DNA from: Mariniphaga sp963747515
Lineage (GTDB): Bacteria; Bacteroidota; Bacteroidia; Bacteroidales; Prolixibacteraceae
Reading direction: 5' to 3'
Length of the DNA: 64,000 nt
Assembly (NCBI GenBank): GCA_963747515.1
Contig: CAVVFN010000008.1
Coordinates: 744,001-808,000, forward strand
In this document: one piece after another, positions 17,423 to 26,242 of the stretch
How positions within the stretch are numbered: position 1 is the stretch's first letter
Layout of the letters: each line of letters begins with the position of its first letter
Translations under genes and position numbers: made by a program
The notes under the pieces: generated by a model
What the model was told of the DNA's origin: nothing
What the model saw: only the letters and a program-made list of their open reading frames with translations
Database searches by the model: none

Positions 17423-19765
17423 CTACGACACATCAATCGCATCCACCGGACAAACGGAACGACAAGAGTCGCATTTGATGCACAAGTCGGTGTTTATACT
17501 GTGCTTTTCATGAGGTGTAAAAGGGATTGCATCCACAGGACATTTCTGAACACACTTCGTGCAACCAATGCAGTCATCATTAACAGAATATTTAATTAAC
17601 TCAGTACATTTACCTGTCGGACATCTGCCATTAATATGCGCTTCATATTCGTCACGAAAATATTTTAATGTACTAACTACCGGATTGGGAGCTGTTTTTC
17701 CCAGGCCACACAGGCTTCCTTTTTTAGTCCATTCTGCCAGCTTTTCCAATTCTGCTAAATCTTCAGGTTTTCCTTTTCCACTTGTGATTTTATCCAAAAT
17801 ATCAAGCATTCTTTTCGTTCCTACCCGGCAGAAGGTGCACTTACCACAGGATTCATCCTGAGTAAATGACAGGAAGAAACGAGCCATGTCAACCATGCAG
17901 TCGGTTTCATCAAGTACAACCAATCCTCCCGATCCCATCATTGCTCCCATTTCGCTCAACGATTCATAATTTATAGGGGTATCTACATGTTTTGCCGGAA
18001 TACAACCTCCGGAAGGACCTCCAATTTGAACTGCCTTAAATTTTCGACCATTGGCAATACCGCCTCCTATAACCTCCACCACTTCACGTATGGTTATACC
18101 CATAGGCACTTCAATCAAACCTCCCCTTGCCACTTTCCCGGCCAGTGCAAATACTTTTGTTCCTGAATTCCCTTCGGTACCAATGTTTTTAAACTTTTCG
18201 AAACCTTCCCGAATAATATAAGAAATCTGGGCCAATGTCTCCGTATTGTTCACCAGGGTAGGTTGACTCCAAAGACCATGTTGAGCAGGAAAAGGAGGAC
18301 GAATACGCGGAAAACCTCTGCTTCCTTCTATTGATGCAATTAGTGCTGTTTCTTCTCCACAGACAAATGCTCCTGCACCTTCATAAATTTCAAGTTCCAG
18401 ATTAAATCCTGAACCTTGAATATTATTACCCAAATAATTATTTTCCCTGCAAACTTCCAAAGCCTTCTTAATTCTTTTCACAGCCAGCGGATATTCCGCC
18501 CTAATATATAAATATCCGTGATGAATCCCTACAGCATAGGCAGCGATAATCATTCCTTCAATAACCCGGTAGGGGTAACTTTCCAAAAGCATTCGATCCA
18601 TAAATGCACCCGGATCACCTTCGTCACCATTGCAAATCAGATATTTTATATTGCTTTTTTCTCTTTTTACAAGTTCCCACTTTACTCCTGTAGGAAAACC
18701 GGCTCCGCCTCTGCCTCGGATACCGCTATTTTTCACCTGAGCAATCACTTCATCAGGAGAAAGCAACCCGAACATCTTTTTCAGGGCAGTAAAACCTCCC
18801 CTTTTAATGTATTCTTCAACATCAACAGGATTAATTATCCCCCGATACTCTGTAGCTATAGGAATTTGCTTTCCCAGAAAAGAAGCTACCGGCTTTTCAC
18901 GCATGCTTATTTCGTAACGCTGCACACCCTCCCAATTCCTATCGGTTTGAATATCTTCTGCAAACTGATAAATCCTATTTTTCAGCTTACCAATAAATCC
19001 CGGAGGCTGAAAATGGCTTTCAACAATATTCTTCACATCCTCAGGCTTCACTCTGGCATACAGTGTTGGTTCTCCTTCATTCGGAACGATTTCAACAAGA
19101 GGGACCTGATGACACATACCAACACAGCCCACATGTTTAAGCTTCACCCGAAGATGGTTTTGATTAACAACCGATTCCACTTCTTTTTCTATCTCCCCGC
19201 TTCCACTGGCCACACAACAGGAACCAAGACCTATACGGATTTCTCCTTTTATATCGGTACCGTCGGCTTTTCTATATCTTTTTGTTCCTTTTTTGTTCTG
19301 CTGACTTTCAAAATCTTCTATTACCTGATCTACCTGATCGGGTGCAACATGTCCGTAGGTAATATCATCAACCTGAACCACAGGAGCAAGTGTACAACAG
19401 CCAAGACAGCTCACTTTTTCAAGTGTATATTTTCCATCAGCATCGGTATCAACACCTGACTGAAGTTTAAAATATCTTCGGAAAGAATCGTGAACCAGGC
19501 CTGCGCCTTTTACGTGGCAGGCAGTCCCAACACATATTTTTACCAAATGTTTACCCGCAGGATTCATCCTGAATTGTTTGTAAAAACTGGCTACACTGAT
19601 TATTTCCGCAGGAGTTACAGAGGTCTTTTCCGACAAATATTTCAGGGCCTCTTCAGGCAGGTAGTTGTATTCGCTTTGAATAGCCTGTAGAAGTGGAATA
19701 AGATTCTTTTTTGAAAAACCAATTTCCTTAATGATTCTGTCGATATTCTGAAATTTCCCGTTCAT
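17423..19765 (-). CDS. NuoE-NuoF-ferredoxin fusion, NADH-oxidising subunit
   Basis: A 780-residue cytoplasmic iron-sulfur flavoprotein. In order: a NuoE domain (about 1-155) with CVGTACHVKG and CLGCC holding a 2Fe-2S cluster; a second thioredoxin-like ferredoxin (about 170-260) with GLGSCC and HVGCVGMC; the NuoF core with the FMN/NADH motifs GRGGAGFPTGVKWE and GDEGDPGAFMDR; the 4Fe-4S site ESCGKCTFCRVG...SLCGLGKTAPNP; and a C-terminal pair of 4Fe-4S ferredoxin motifs (CIGCTKCVQKCPVDAI, CIKCDSCRSVCPVDAI). This domain order is that of HydB-type subunits in NAD-linked hydrogenases and formate dehydrogenases. Neither of those catalytic subunits is in the window. Its likely partner is the NuoG/GltD-like protein, and its electrons may go to the membrane ferredoxin encoded just upstream. 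Confidence 0.92.
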   Translation of the reverse strand: MNGKFQNIDRIIKEIGFSKKNLIPLLQAIQSEYNYLPEEALKYLSEKTSVTPAEIISVASFYKQFRMNPAGKHLVKICVGTACHVKGAGLVHDSFRRYFKLQSGVDTDADGKYTLEKVSCLGCCTLAPVVQVDDITYGHVAPDQVDQVIEDFESQQNKKGTKRYRKADGTDIKGEIRIGLGSCCVASGSGEIEKEVESVVNQNHLRVKLKHVGCVGMCHQVPLVEIVPNEGEPTLYARVKPEDVKNIVESHFQPPGFIGKLKNRIYQFAEDIQTDRNWEGVQRYEISMREKPVASFLGKQIPIATEYRGIINPVDVEEYIKRGGFTALKKMFGLLSPDEVIAQVKNSGIRGRGGAGFPTGVKWELVKREKSNIKYLICNGDEGDPGAFMDRMLLESYPYRVIEGMIIAAYAVGIHHGYLYIRAEYPLAVKRIKKALEVCRENNYLGNNIQGSGFNLELEIYEGAGAFVCGEETALIASIEGSRGFPRIRPPFPAQHGLWSQPTLVNNTETLAQISYIIREGFEKFKNIGTEGNSGTKVFALAGKVARGGLIEVPMGITIREVVEVIGGGIANGRKFKAVQIGGPSGGCIPAKHVDTPINYESLSEMGAMMGSGGLVVLDETDCMVDMARFFLSFTQDESCGKCTFCRVGTKRMLDILDKITSGKGKPEDLAELEKLAEWTKKGSLCGLGKTAPNPVVSTLKYFRDEYEAHINGRCPTGKCTELIKYSVNDDCIGCTKCVQKCPVDAIPFTPHEKHSINTDLCIKCDSCRSVCPVDAIDVS

Positions 19766-19852
19766 CTGATTATCTTCTGCTTCTGCTTTGGTTTTGAATT
19801 TCCTTTTTTACCGGCTCTTCTTATCAATAGTTTTTGAAATAACAGTTCATGG

Positions 19853-21706
19853 CTACTTTCCTATACAGTATAAATGTTCTTTTCCCCGAATATAAATATG
19901 ACCATCGGCAAACGCAGGAGTAGTGCCAGCCGGTTCACCCAATTTATTTTCAGCGATTACCTTCATCTCTTTTCCGAATTCATAAATGCGCATAACACCT
20001 TCATTATCCATCATAAACAATTTACCGTCAGCATAAACAGGTGATGAATAAAGGGTTTTACCCACATCATGTTCCCAATATTGTTCACCGGTTTTGGCAT
20101 CATAACAAACCAGTATGCCATAACTGGTAGCAATAAATAAAAGTCCGTCATGAGCTAGCGGACTTGAAGCTTCCGGAAGATACATATCATTTTCCCAAAG
20201 AATCTCCTGACTTTTTATGTCAATGGCAACCATTTTTGCATATTCATTGGCAGCATATACAATACCATTATTGTATGCAATTGATGGTCCTACTTCGCCC
20301 ATCATACATTTCACCGACCAAAGTTCCTTGCCAGACTGAACGTCATAACCGGCCACAATCGGATCGGCAGTTAAAACTACCTGATAGGTTCCATCTGACT
20401 GAACCAGTACCGGACTTGCCCATGATATTTTTGAACTTCGTATAGTTTCCCAAACCGTCTCACCTGTAGATGAATCTAAAGCCAAAATTCTCCCTCCTTT
20501 GTTCGTATCGAATTGAACCAGCAACTTCTTATCCCAGGTTATCAGGGAGGAGGAGTGACCATAGTGATTATCGGGAACTCCCAGGTTTCGCGCCCATACG
20601 CGGCTGCCGGTCATATCAAATGCAACTACATCGCCAGTGGCAAAAATGGCAAAGACCAATTTGCCATCAACAGTTAACGTAGGTGCAGAAAATCCGGTAT
20701 CTTCGGTTACACGTGGCGGAGTTGAAGGGGAACCGGGTATATTGCCGGCATTTCCTGTCCACAACAACCTGCCATCGCTGCGATTATAACAATATACCTC
20801 ACGATTCTGCTCATCTGCGCCAGCAATAAATAATTTGTCTCCCCAGATCACAGGGGAATTAAAACCATGTTTCGGAACAGGTGACTTCCAGAGAATGTTA
20901 TTTCCGGAAGTACCATCCCAGGTTGAAGGAATATTTTTATGATATACAACCCCTTGTCCAAAAGGACCACGGAAAGAATTATGATTCTTCCGAACCTGTT
21001 CAACCGTAAGACCAGGTGAAGTTGAAACAACTGCAGAGTTTTCAGTTTCAGCAACAGGTTGTTCTTCATCTTTTTCTGTTTCCTGAAGTACAGACTCCCC
21101 TACCGAATTTTCAATAACCACAACATCTTCGGGAGCATTTGTTGTCTTTTCTGCAACATCGCCCACTTCAATTACTTCAATATCTTCATTTATTTTTTTT
21201 TCAGGGAGTTTTGCTGCAGATACTTCAAGGTGGTACCTCTCCAGATAATCTACTGATGAAAATGAAGCTAAAAATGCAATGCCAAAAAGAACAACTCCAA
21301 TAGCGATAACCCATTTTTGTGCTAATATACGGCCAGCTATTTCATTTTCCAGTATAGTGTCGGGTTCATCGATTTTTGCATTAAGTGAATAGTATATGGT
21401 AAGTGCGAAAATCAATACCACAGAACCCCCCAAAAGCATATAAGCTCCGGTTTTTATCTGCCACTGACTTGTAAAATAAGCTTTTCTGGCCAACAGATCA
21501 AAACTGCGTATCTCTGCTATCAATTTTTCATTATTCGGTTCCTGCTTCAATCTGCTCACTAAAGCTTCCATAACCTTACTTTCAACAGGGTCAGTTTTTG
21601 AAATCTGCCAATAATTTAACAGCAAAAGAAAAGCAACTACAACACAAAACACCCCAGCCACTAAAGCAATATTTTGTGATAATTGTATTTTATCCTTATT
21701 GGTCAT
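19853..21706 (-). CDS. Membrane-anchored PQQ-like beta-propeller
   Basis: A 617-residue protein with three transmembrane helices in its first 170 residues (around 12-32, 85-105 and 133-153), an acidic Val/Glu-rich linker (about 170-235) and a C-terminal PQQ-like propeller starting near SFRGPFGQGVVYHKNIPSTW. Blade motifs such as RSDGRLLWTGNA, SSTGETVWETIR, VQSGKELWSVKC and KTGEQYWEHDVG show the W-docking repeats. The propeller should face the periplasm. The gene sits between the NapH-like ferredoxin and the NuoEF fusion, so it may be the piece that brings the propeller to the membrane redox complex. PQQ binding is not shown. Confidence 0.85.
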   Translation of the reverse strand: MTNKDKIQLSQNIALVAGVFCVVVAFLLLLNYWQISKTDPVESKVMEALVSRLKQEPNNEKLIAEIRSFDLLARKAYFTSQWQIKTGAYMLLGGSVVLIFALTIYYSLNAKIDEPDTILENEIAGRILAQKWVIAIGVVLFGIAFLASFSSVDYLERYHLEVSAAKLPEKKINEDIEVIEVGDVAEKTTNAPEDVVVIENSVGESVLQETEKDEEQPVAETENSAVVSTSPGLTVEQVRKNHNSFRGPFGQGVVYHKNIPSTWDGTSGNNILWKSPVPKHGFNSPVIWGDKLFIAGADEQNREVYCYNRSDGRLLWTGNAGNIPGSPSTPPRVTEDTGFSAPTLTVDGKLVFAIFATGDVVAFDMTGSRVWARNLGVPDNHYGHSSSLITWDKKLLVQFDTNKGGRILALDSSTGETVWETIRSSKISWASPVLVQSDGTYQVVLTADPIVAGYDVQSGKELWSVKCMMGEVGPSIAYNNGIVYAANEYAKMVAIDIKSQEILWENDMYLPEASSPLAHDGLLFIATSYGILVCYDAKTGEQYWEHDVGKTLYSSPVYADGKLFMMDNEGVMRIYEFGKEMKVIAENKLGEPAGTTPAFADGHIYIRGKEHLYCIGK

Positions 21707-21722
21707 GTATTATAATTTTATT

Positions 21723-23033
21723 TCATTTTTCTTTAACCGGACAATAATCCATACAGCGCCCACAGCTGTAACAGTTTCCTTTATGCGGCACATAATCCTG
21801 CCTTTTTCTGAAAACCACTGTATTTAGAAGGGTCATACCTACTACAAGCCCTAAAAATCCACCTGCAATCATACTCCCAATATAAAAATCTCCACGAATT
21901 TCCTCAGCTTCCCCTACTAAAGTTTCCATGGTTTTCCCCGATTTAAGGAAAGTCTGAACATCGATATTATCCGGATCGTTCTTTACTTCTGGGTTTGAAA
22001 TCATTAATTCGGCAAGATACACATCAGGATTCGCTTTTGATAAAAACACATGTGCTTTAGCACCTATAAATATTCCAAAAGCAACCCATACAGGGATCAA
22101 TAAAGCATACAAAATAAATCGTTTTATTCCAAGACCTGATTTAACAACCTCCTTTTCATTTGTTGGAAAATCAATTGCATCGAAAGGGCAGGATTTAACA
22201 CATAATTTGCACTGAATACATTTTGATGGGGTAATGGTAACATGCTTACCCGAGAACCGCGACATCCATCCCAACATTACACCATAGGGACAAAGGAAAC
22301 GACAATATGGCCTTCCGATAAACATACCCAATAATAAAAAGCTGATTCCAAGAATTATCATCAACATCATGCCGTCCATTCTGAAAATTCCAATAAAAGG
22401 ATCGTAACGGCAAATTATAAAATCAGTCCCGGTTGCAGCAAAAAGTACAGCAAGAGACAGAAAAATATAAGGAATAAGCCCCAGGGTTTTATTAAGCCAC
22501 CTGGGCAGGCTTAAAGGCTTTACAATGACCAAATCCTGCAGGGCTCCCAAAGGACATACTCCTCCGCAGAAGGTTCTGCCGTAAAAAAGAGTAACAATAA
22601 GGGGCAACAGAAAAAAAAGTAAAATAACTATGGATACAGCATAAGTCGGGTCAAAAAACGATAAGGTTACATTTTGCACAGCTCCAATAGGGCATATGCA
22701 GCCGTTACGAAAAAATCCAAAATATGCCACTGCTGCAACTATAAGCCACATTATACCACTCCTCGAACGCTTTTTAATCATCAGCCATGTTGCCAGAATA
22801 AGGAAAACAATAAGAACAGCAACATCAATATATTCCATCATTTGTGCACGAGGTTCAGGGGTTACAGTTGAGGGTTGCTGATAACCCGATTCAAACTCCG
22901 GTCGTGGGAATCGTTGTTGCTGTGCATCAACAGAAAAGGAAAAAAGCAATATCAGAATAGTTATACCTGCCAAATGCATACATATCTTTCCCCACCTAAT
23001 CAAGCCCGTATTAAGCATAACTGATTTATCCAT
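21723..23033 (-). CDS. NapH/NosR-like membrane polyferredoxin
   Basis: A 436-residue integral membrane iron-sulfur protein. About six or seven membrane helices, with CxxxCP-type motifs after helices (NGCICPIGAVQN, FYGRTFCGGVCPLGAL, IGRPYCRFLCPYGV) that are the hallmark of the NapH/NosR/CcoG family, then a 4Fe-4S motif CIQCKLCVKSCPFDAI and a C-terminal CYSCGRCMDYCPVKEK. The N-terminus has a hydrophobic helix ending SVDAQQQ. Such proteins carry electrons across or along the inner membrane to periplasmic reductases. No nap, nos or cco genes are nearby, so the physiological acceptor must be something else, perhaps the neighbouring Tat ferredoxin or propeller proteins. It is six bases from the ferredoxin gene upstream. 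Confidence 0.9.
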   Translation of the reverse strand: MDKSVMLNTGLIRWGKICMHLAGITILILLFSFSVDAQQQRFPRPEFESGYQQPSTVTPEPRAQMMEYIDVAVLIVFLILATWLMIKKRSRSGIMWLIVAAVAYFGFFRNGCICPIGAVQNVTLSFFDPTYAVSIVILLFFLLPLIVTLFYGRTFCGGVCPLGALQDLVIVKPLSLPRWLNKTLGLIPYIFLSLAVLFAATGTDFIICRYDPFIGIFRMDGMMLMIILGISFLLLGMFIGRPYCRFLCPYGVMLGWMSRFSGKHVTITPSKCIQCKLCVKSCPFDAIDFPTNEKEVVKSGLGIKRFILYALLIPVWVAFGIFIGAKAHVFLSKANPDVYLAELMISNPEVKNDPDNIDVQTFLKSGKTMETLVGEAEEIRGDFYIGSMIAGGFLGLVVGMTLLNTVVFRKRQDYVPHKGNCYSCGRCMDYCPVKEK

Positions 23034-23039
23034 TTTTCC

Positions 23040-23615
23040 TTATGATTCCTCGTTTTTTGTAAATCCTCCCTTTATTTTGTATGCATCAAAAGCTTTCACT
23101 CTTTTAATGGCATCTGATGGACATTTGCGTGCAATGGAACATTGATTGCAATTGAGGCAGATACTGTGCACGATCTGCAAATGGAGAGAACCGTTACCAA
23201 AAGATGTGCAGCCGGCTATACATTTAGCACAGCCAATACATAAATCTTCATTTATTTGATATTCGAAGTATGGGTCCTCAATAAATTTACGTTCAATCGC
23301 AGCAGTAGGGCACAGTTGGTTTTCGCCGGCAGTAGACAACTCATTTGCATCGGGTTTGAAGTAACCACCGCACAAATCACAATAACCGCATAGGTCGTAT
23401 GCATGAACACATTTTACTGCCGAAGGAGACATTACACATTCGGTGGCACATCGGCCACATTGAGTGCATTCAAAGGGATCAATCTGCCAAACGTAATCGT
23501 CACCCGTTATTTTGCTCAGCGATAAACCTCCAATACCACCCAGTGCAAGTGCCAGCGAAAGCCGTGCTCCGTTTTGAATAAATTCTCTCCGGTTGGTTGA
23601 TTTATTTTTGTCCAT
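23040..23615 (-). CDS. Tat-exported polyferredoxin (NapG-like)
   Basis: A 191-residue protein with a canonical twin-arginine signal (NRREFIQNGARLSLALALGG) and several cysteine clusters: CTQCGRCATECVMSP, CGYCDLCGGYF, CIGCAKCIAGCTSFG and CLNCNQCSIARKCPSDAI, enough for about four 4Fe-4S clusters. It is expected to fold in the cytoplasm with its clusters and be exported to the periplasm. Its start overlaps the end of the 64-residue cysteine miniprotein gene by 14 bases and it ends six bases before the NapH-like gene, which is the classic NapG-NapH pairing. Confidence 0.9.
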   Translation of the reverse strand: MDKNKSTNRREFIQNGARLSLALALGGIGGLSLSKITGDDYVWQIDPFECTQCGRCATECVMSPSAVKCVHAYDLCGYCDLCGGYFKPDANELSTAGENQLCPTAAIERKFIEDPYFEYQINEDLCIGCAKCIAGCTSFGNGSLHLQIVHSICLNCNQCSIARKCPSDAIKRVKAFDAYKIKGGFTKNEES

Positions 23616-23796
23616 TGGTTACCTCTTTTGCCTGCGGTAAATCACAACTTGAAAGCTCTCCACATTTTATACAGGAAGGCGACAGAGAACAGGTTGTATC
23701 AATTTTTTCATTTACAATCAAGTAACCGGTAGCAACTGTTATTCCTCCAAGGATTAATATCCTTCCTCCTGTTTTTAAAAAATCTTTTCGGTTCAT
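23602..23796 (-). CDS. Tat-type cysteine miniprotein
   Basis: A 64-residue protein with a Tat-like N-terminus (NRKDFLKTGGR, RK instead of RR), a hydrophobic stretch (ILILGGITVATGYLIV) and a short tail with four cysteines spaced C-x5-C-x2-C-x5-C (TTCSLSPSCIKCGELSSCDLPQA). Four closely spaced cysteines could hold one metal or iron-sulfur centre. The overlap with the downstream ferredoxin gene implies coupled expression. I do not recognise it as a named family; it is either a small redox/assembly partner of the NapG-like ferredoxin or a membrane-tethered electron relay. Confidence 0.75.
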   Translation of the reverse strand: MNRKDFLKTGGRILILGGITVATGYLIVNEKIDTTCSLSPSCIKCGELSSCDLPQAKEVTNGQK

Positions 23797-23846
23797 GCTG
23801 TTTATCTTTTATTTTGCATTCCCTGCTGATTCATTCCCTTTCCTGT

Positions 23847-24809
23847 TTATTCAACAGGCACAAATACCCGTATCATTTTGGTATCAAAATCGAGTGCATA
23901 TATATTGTTTTCACTATCGGCAGCTATGTCGGGTGCCTGTCCGTCATCGGCAAATTTATTCGGTGCAGCTACTACTCCCTCAAATTCACCCGACTCCTTA
24001 TAAGTTTTAATTCGCACCAGTCCCTTTTCACTGGTAACAAACCTTCCATCGTTCAAAAACGTAAAATGCGCCGGATTACAGCACCCGCTGAAACCTTCAG
24101 GATTTACTCCCGAATGTTTCCAATGCATCCGCAACTTTCCATCCATGGTATAATTTTCAAGTGAATGCAAACCCGGATTAACCGCCCAAAGTTCATTTTC
24201 ACTGTTAATGTCAATATCGAATGACGGACTTGGAATGATGAATCCATGAAGTGCATCTTCCTCTGCTTTTCCATCAAATTCATCCAAAATCCCACCTTCC
24301 TTCGAGTACCTGTAAATCTTTCTGTTTCCGGCATCAGCAATGAAAATATAATCTTCCATAGCAGCCAACGCAGTAAAATGTGCTCTGCCGTCAAGCGGCT
24401 GCCATTCACCCAATTGATTTCCCTCCTCATCGAAAACAAAAACCTGGTTCTTTGCAGCAAGATAAATCCTGCTTTCATATACCTCAAGCACAACCGGATT
24501 AAAATGAAAGGTTAATTCTGCCAGCAAATTTCCTGACAGAGAAACTATCTTGAGCTTATTATCTCCTGCAACAAAAATTTTGTCATCATAAATTTCTATA
24601 GCTGAAGGCAATTCAAAACCTATTTTGAAATTTTTAACTTCCCTGTAATGAATTAATGAAGGATCTACCGATTTATATTCTTCTATATTGAAAGCAAACG
24701 GATTGGCTTCACTTCTTCCCGGTCGCTCAGAACGGTAATCGGCAACAATCAATACTACGATAGCTGTAGCCAGTACAATAAGAAAAAACACAATTCCCTT
24801 ATTTTTCAT
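23847..24809 (-). CDS. Membrane-anchored NHL-type beta-propeller with CCNP motif
   Basis: A 320-residue protein with one N-terminal helix (GIVFFLIVLATAIVVLIVA) and a six-bladed NHL-like propeller outside the membrane. Repeats include LPSAIEIYDDKIFVAG, FTALAAMEDYIFIADAGNRK and FDIDINSENELWAVN. A vicinal cysteine pair lies in GFSGCCNPAHFTFLNDGR, which could be a redox or metal site. Its start overlaps the stop of the upstream propeller gene (ATGA), and it precedes the miniprotein/ferredoxin genes, so it is probably part of the extracytoplasmic arm of the same system. Confidence 0.8.
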   Translation of the reverse strand: MKNKGIVFFLIVLATAIVVLIVADYRSERPGRSEANPFAFNIEEYKSVDPSLIHYREVKNFKIGFELPSAIEIYDDKIFVAGDNKLKIVSLSGNLLAELTFHFNPVVLEVYESRIYLAAKNQVFVFDEEGNQLGEWQPLDGRAHFTALAAMEDYIFIADAGNRKIYRYSKEGGILDEFDGKAEEDALHGFIIPSPSFDIDINSENELWAVNPGLHSLENYTMDGKLRMHWKHSGVNPEGFSGCCNPAHFTFLNDGRFVTSEKGLVRIKTYKESGEFEGVVAAPNKFADDGQAPDIAADSENNIYALDFDTKMIRVFVPVE

Positions 24810-26242
24810 TTCAGAATTTTACGGTTTAAATCAATACAAACCAATGTATTTGCATCGCGCATCAGTAAATATCCATCTGCAATGGCAAAAGGAGCCCAGG
24901 CATCATGCCCGTCCTCAATAACCTTGACTTCATCAATCTGAATATACCTTTCAGTGCTAGGCTTTGTAATAAAAAGTGTCCCGTCGTCGCGTAAAATAAA
25001 CAACTTGTTGTCAGCAATAAAGTATGGTCCCAGGCCAAACCGGTTCTCCGTACCGCTTGTCCAAACCGGATCCTGAGGGTTATTTGGATGCACACATACC
25101 AACTGGTTACGATTAGCGCCTCCGTCTTTAGGCATGATACCAAATAAATGACCTTGCCAGAAAAGAGCGGTTTGCTGCTCGCATGCAAGGCCTTCACGGG
25201 GTGGATACTTGCTAAGAACTTCGATTGAAAAGGAACCCTTCTTCTCCGATAACTGTGCCATCATGCTGCCTGCGCCATAGCCTGCCGTCATAAAGATCTT
25301 TCCATCGGGCATGCAAACAGGCGAGGGAGCAACAACCGAGTGATTCCAGGCAGTAGTGCTCCATAACAGAGAACCTGCATCATCTCCATCGGCAGCAATT
25401 CCAACAAGTGCACCAATGGCACTGTAAACATACATTTTACGTCCGCCATAGGTAAATGGCATCACTGAAGAATGAGACATTTTCCAACCTTCCGGATTGG
25501 GTGTTTCCCATATTTTTTCACCTGTTTTTAAATCAATTGCAACCATTAATGATTTGCCACCTGTAGCTATAATGGCTTTATCTTCATCAATGAGGGGACA
25601 CTGGCCTGTATACCATAATGGAACTTCCGATTCGTATTCCTTCACCACATCAAGTCCCCAACGTAAATCACCGGTTTCTCTGTCAACACACATTACATGA
25701 CACATAGGCCCCATTGTAAGGATAAATTCTTCTGTGACGGCAGGAATGGTACGGGACATTCCATGATTTCGTTTTATATTCAAGTTATACCCCCGTTCCC
25801 ACATCAATTTTCCGTCAGCAAGGGAATAGCAACGAAGAATATCAGCACGTTTTTCCTCATCGTAATCAAGAAGGTAAACCAATCCTTTATATATAGCAGC
25901 ACCGGAATGGCCTTCTCCAAGTTCTTTTGACCAGCGTATATCCGGTCCTTCATCGGAGAATTTATCAATGAGCTCAACATCCGATTTGGAAATGTTGTCA
26001 AAATCGCTTCCCCTGAAGCGGGGCCAGGTTTCCGAAAATTCAGTATAATCTGAGGCAAACTGTTCGAAAAATTCACCTATTTCCACCTGCTGAGCTTCAG
26101 CGTCTTTCCCACGGTTGTCTGCCCCTTCCACACTAATCTCAAGCTCGCGGGTAGGATCAGTATCAAGCCACCAGGCAAGAACACTCAAAGAAATAATTCC
26201 CAGAGAATACGTAATTATTTTATTGACATATTTACTGCCCAT
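24806..26242 (-). CDS. Membrane-anchored PQQ-like beta-propeller
   Basis: About 478 residues from the ATG at 26242 (the frame opens further upstream at 26281, but that start overlaps the preceding gene by 50 bases, so the inner one is preferred; it still overlaps by 11). One N-terminal helix (IITYSLGIISLSVLAWW) anchors a large propeller. The motif WPRFRGSDFDNISKSDVE opens the domain and blade motifs include YSLADGKLMWERGY, VDRETGDLRWGLDV and IDLKTGEKIWETPN. It is more divergent from the three downstream-oriented paralogues than they are from each other. Role unknown; context places it outside the membrane in the redox locus. Confidence 0.83.
   Translation of the reverse strand: MGSKYVNKIITYSLGIISLSVLAWWLDTDPTRELEISVEGADNRGKDAEAQQVEIGEFFEQFASDYTEFSETWPRFRGSDFDNISKSDVELIDKFSDEGPDIRWSKELGEGHSGAAIYKGLVYLLDYDEEKRADILRCYSLADGKLMWERGYNLNIKRNHGMSRTIPAVTEEFILTMGPMCHVMCVDRETGDLRWGLDVVKEYESEVPLWYTGQCPLIDEDKAIIATGGKSLMVAIDLKTGEKIWETPNPEGWKMSHSSVMPFTYGGRKMYVYSAIGALVGIAADGDDAGSLLWSTTAWNHSVVAPSPVCMPDGKIFMTAGYGAGSMMAQLSEKKGSFSIEVLSKYPPREGLACEQQTALFWQGHLFGIMPKDGGANRNQLVCVHPNNPQDPVWTSGTENRFGLGPYFIADNKLFILRDDGTLFITKPSTERYIQIDEVKVIEDGHDAWAPFAIADGYLLMRDANTLVCIDLNRKILK

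Noticed and set aside
18518..19459. A 313-codon plus-strand open frame
   Set aside because: It is antisense to the NuoE-NuoF fusion, whose cysteine and flavin motifs are unmistakable; the plus-strand product has no recognisable domain.
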